A stretch of DNA of 64,000 nt, taken from Pseudomonas sp. Seg1 (GTDB lineage Bacteria; Pseudomonadota; Gammaproteobacteria; Pseudomonadales; Pseudomonadaceae). Below, one piece after another: positions 63,983 to 64,000 of the stretch. Made by a program: the position numbers and the translations under genes. Within the stretch, counting starts at the first letter, position 1. The number at the start of each line of letters is the position of its first letter. The DNA is taken from assembly GCF_018326005.1 (NCBI RefSeq), contig NZ_AP021903.1, positions 3,319,501-3,383,500 of the forward strand. The letters are read 5' to 3'. The notes under the pieces were generated by a model. That model was given only the letters and a program-made list of their open reading frames with translations. It was not told where the DNA came from and made no database searches.

Positions 63983-64000
63983 TCGGTCACTTTTCAGGAA

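Noticed and set aside
62059..63990. Long minus-strand frame opposite ybiT (643 codons)
   Set aside because: Shadow of a highly conserved ABC-F gene whose motifs are intact on the plus strand.

Overview
This 64 kb window looks like a chromosomal segment of a fluorescent-group Pseudomonas. The grounds are the GC-rich coding style, the many paired REP (REPIN-type) repeats with the GGGAGC..GCTCCC cores typical of that group, and gene blocks with the usual Pseudomonas order (arnCADTEF-ugd; fdnGHI-fdhE-selAB). No rRNA, prophage, insertion sequence or CRISPR array was seen. Nearly all the DNA is ordinary chromosomal coding sequence, with one small inserted element at the selC tRNA.

Layout. 1-9178 holds the end of arnC and then arnA, arnD, arnT, arnE, arnF, ugd and a second ArnT-like glycosyltransferase: a tightly overlapped plus-strand operon that makes 4-amino-4-deoxy-L-arabinose and attaches it to lipid A (polymyxin resistance). 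9214-11873 holds an acetyltransferase, an MFS transporter and an HPP-family membrane protein. 12150-21505 is acyl-CoA catabolism: a plus-strand pair (3-hydroxyisobutyryl-CoA hydrolase, acyl-CoA dehydrogenase; valine branch) converges on a minus-strand operon (acyl-CoA synthetase, SDR dehydrogenase, thiolase, acyl-CoA dehydrogenase, enoyl-CoA hydratase; probably isoleucine or short branched acids), with an AraC regulator behind it. 21797-26012 is an EfeUOB-type ferrous iron uptake operon with a second imelysin (EfeM), preceded by Fur-box-like sequence.

26144-33309 is mixed: a PLD-type phosphatidylserine synthase, a TetR regulator with an NTF2-like protein, a YghA-like reductase, YIP1 and NhaP-type membrane proteins, and small hypothetical genes. 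33386-39275 (minus) has a PAS-PAS hybrid histidine kinase followed by a DNA-repair pair: a FAN1-type VRR-NUC nuclease overlapping an XPD/DinG-like helicase that carries an N-terminal Cas4/RecB-like nuclease domain.

39470-49522 is a nearly complete selenocysteine cassette on the minus strand: fdnG (with an in-frame UGA and a SECIS hairpin), fdnH, fdnI, fdhE, selA, selB and tRNA-Sec. Only selD is missing. A parDE toxin-antitoxin module lies between the tRNA-Sec 3' end and the neighbouring lipoprotein terminator. It is bounded by a perfect 23-bp direct repeat of the tRNA end, so it looks like a tiny integrated element without an integrase.

49857-58111 holds a PatB-type C-S lyase, a beta-sandwich hypothetical protein behind a strong inverted repeat, a TSUP permease, NudC, an ECH1-like isomerase, a CorA-like protein with an altered GMN motif, and a divergent pair (RimK-like ATP-grasp ligase and GNAT-C39 peptidase fusion) that may be a poorly described peptide-modifying system. 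58248-63816 holds a PQQ-type sugar dehydrogenase, a small secreted protein, Ku, the lipid A hydroxylase LpxO and the ABC-F protein YbiT. Lipid A modification therefore appears at both ends of the window (Arn and LpxO).
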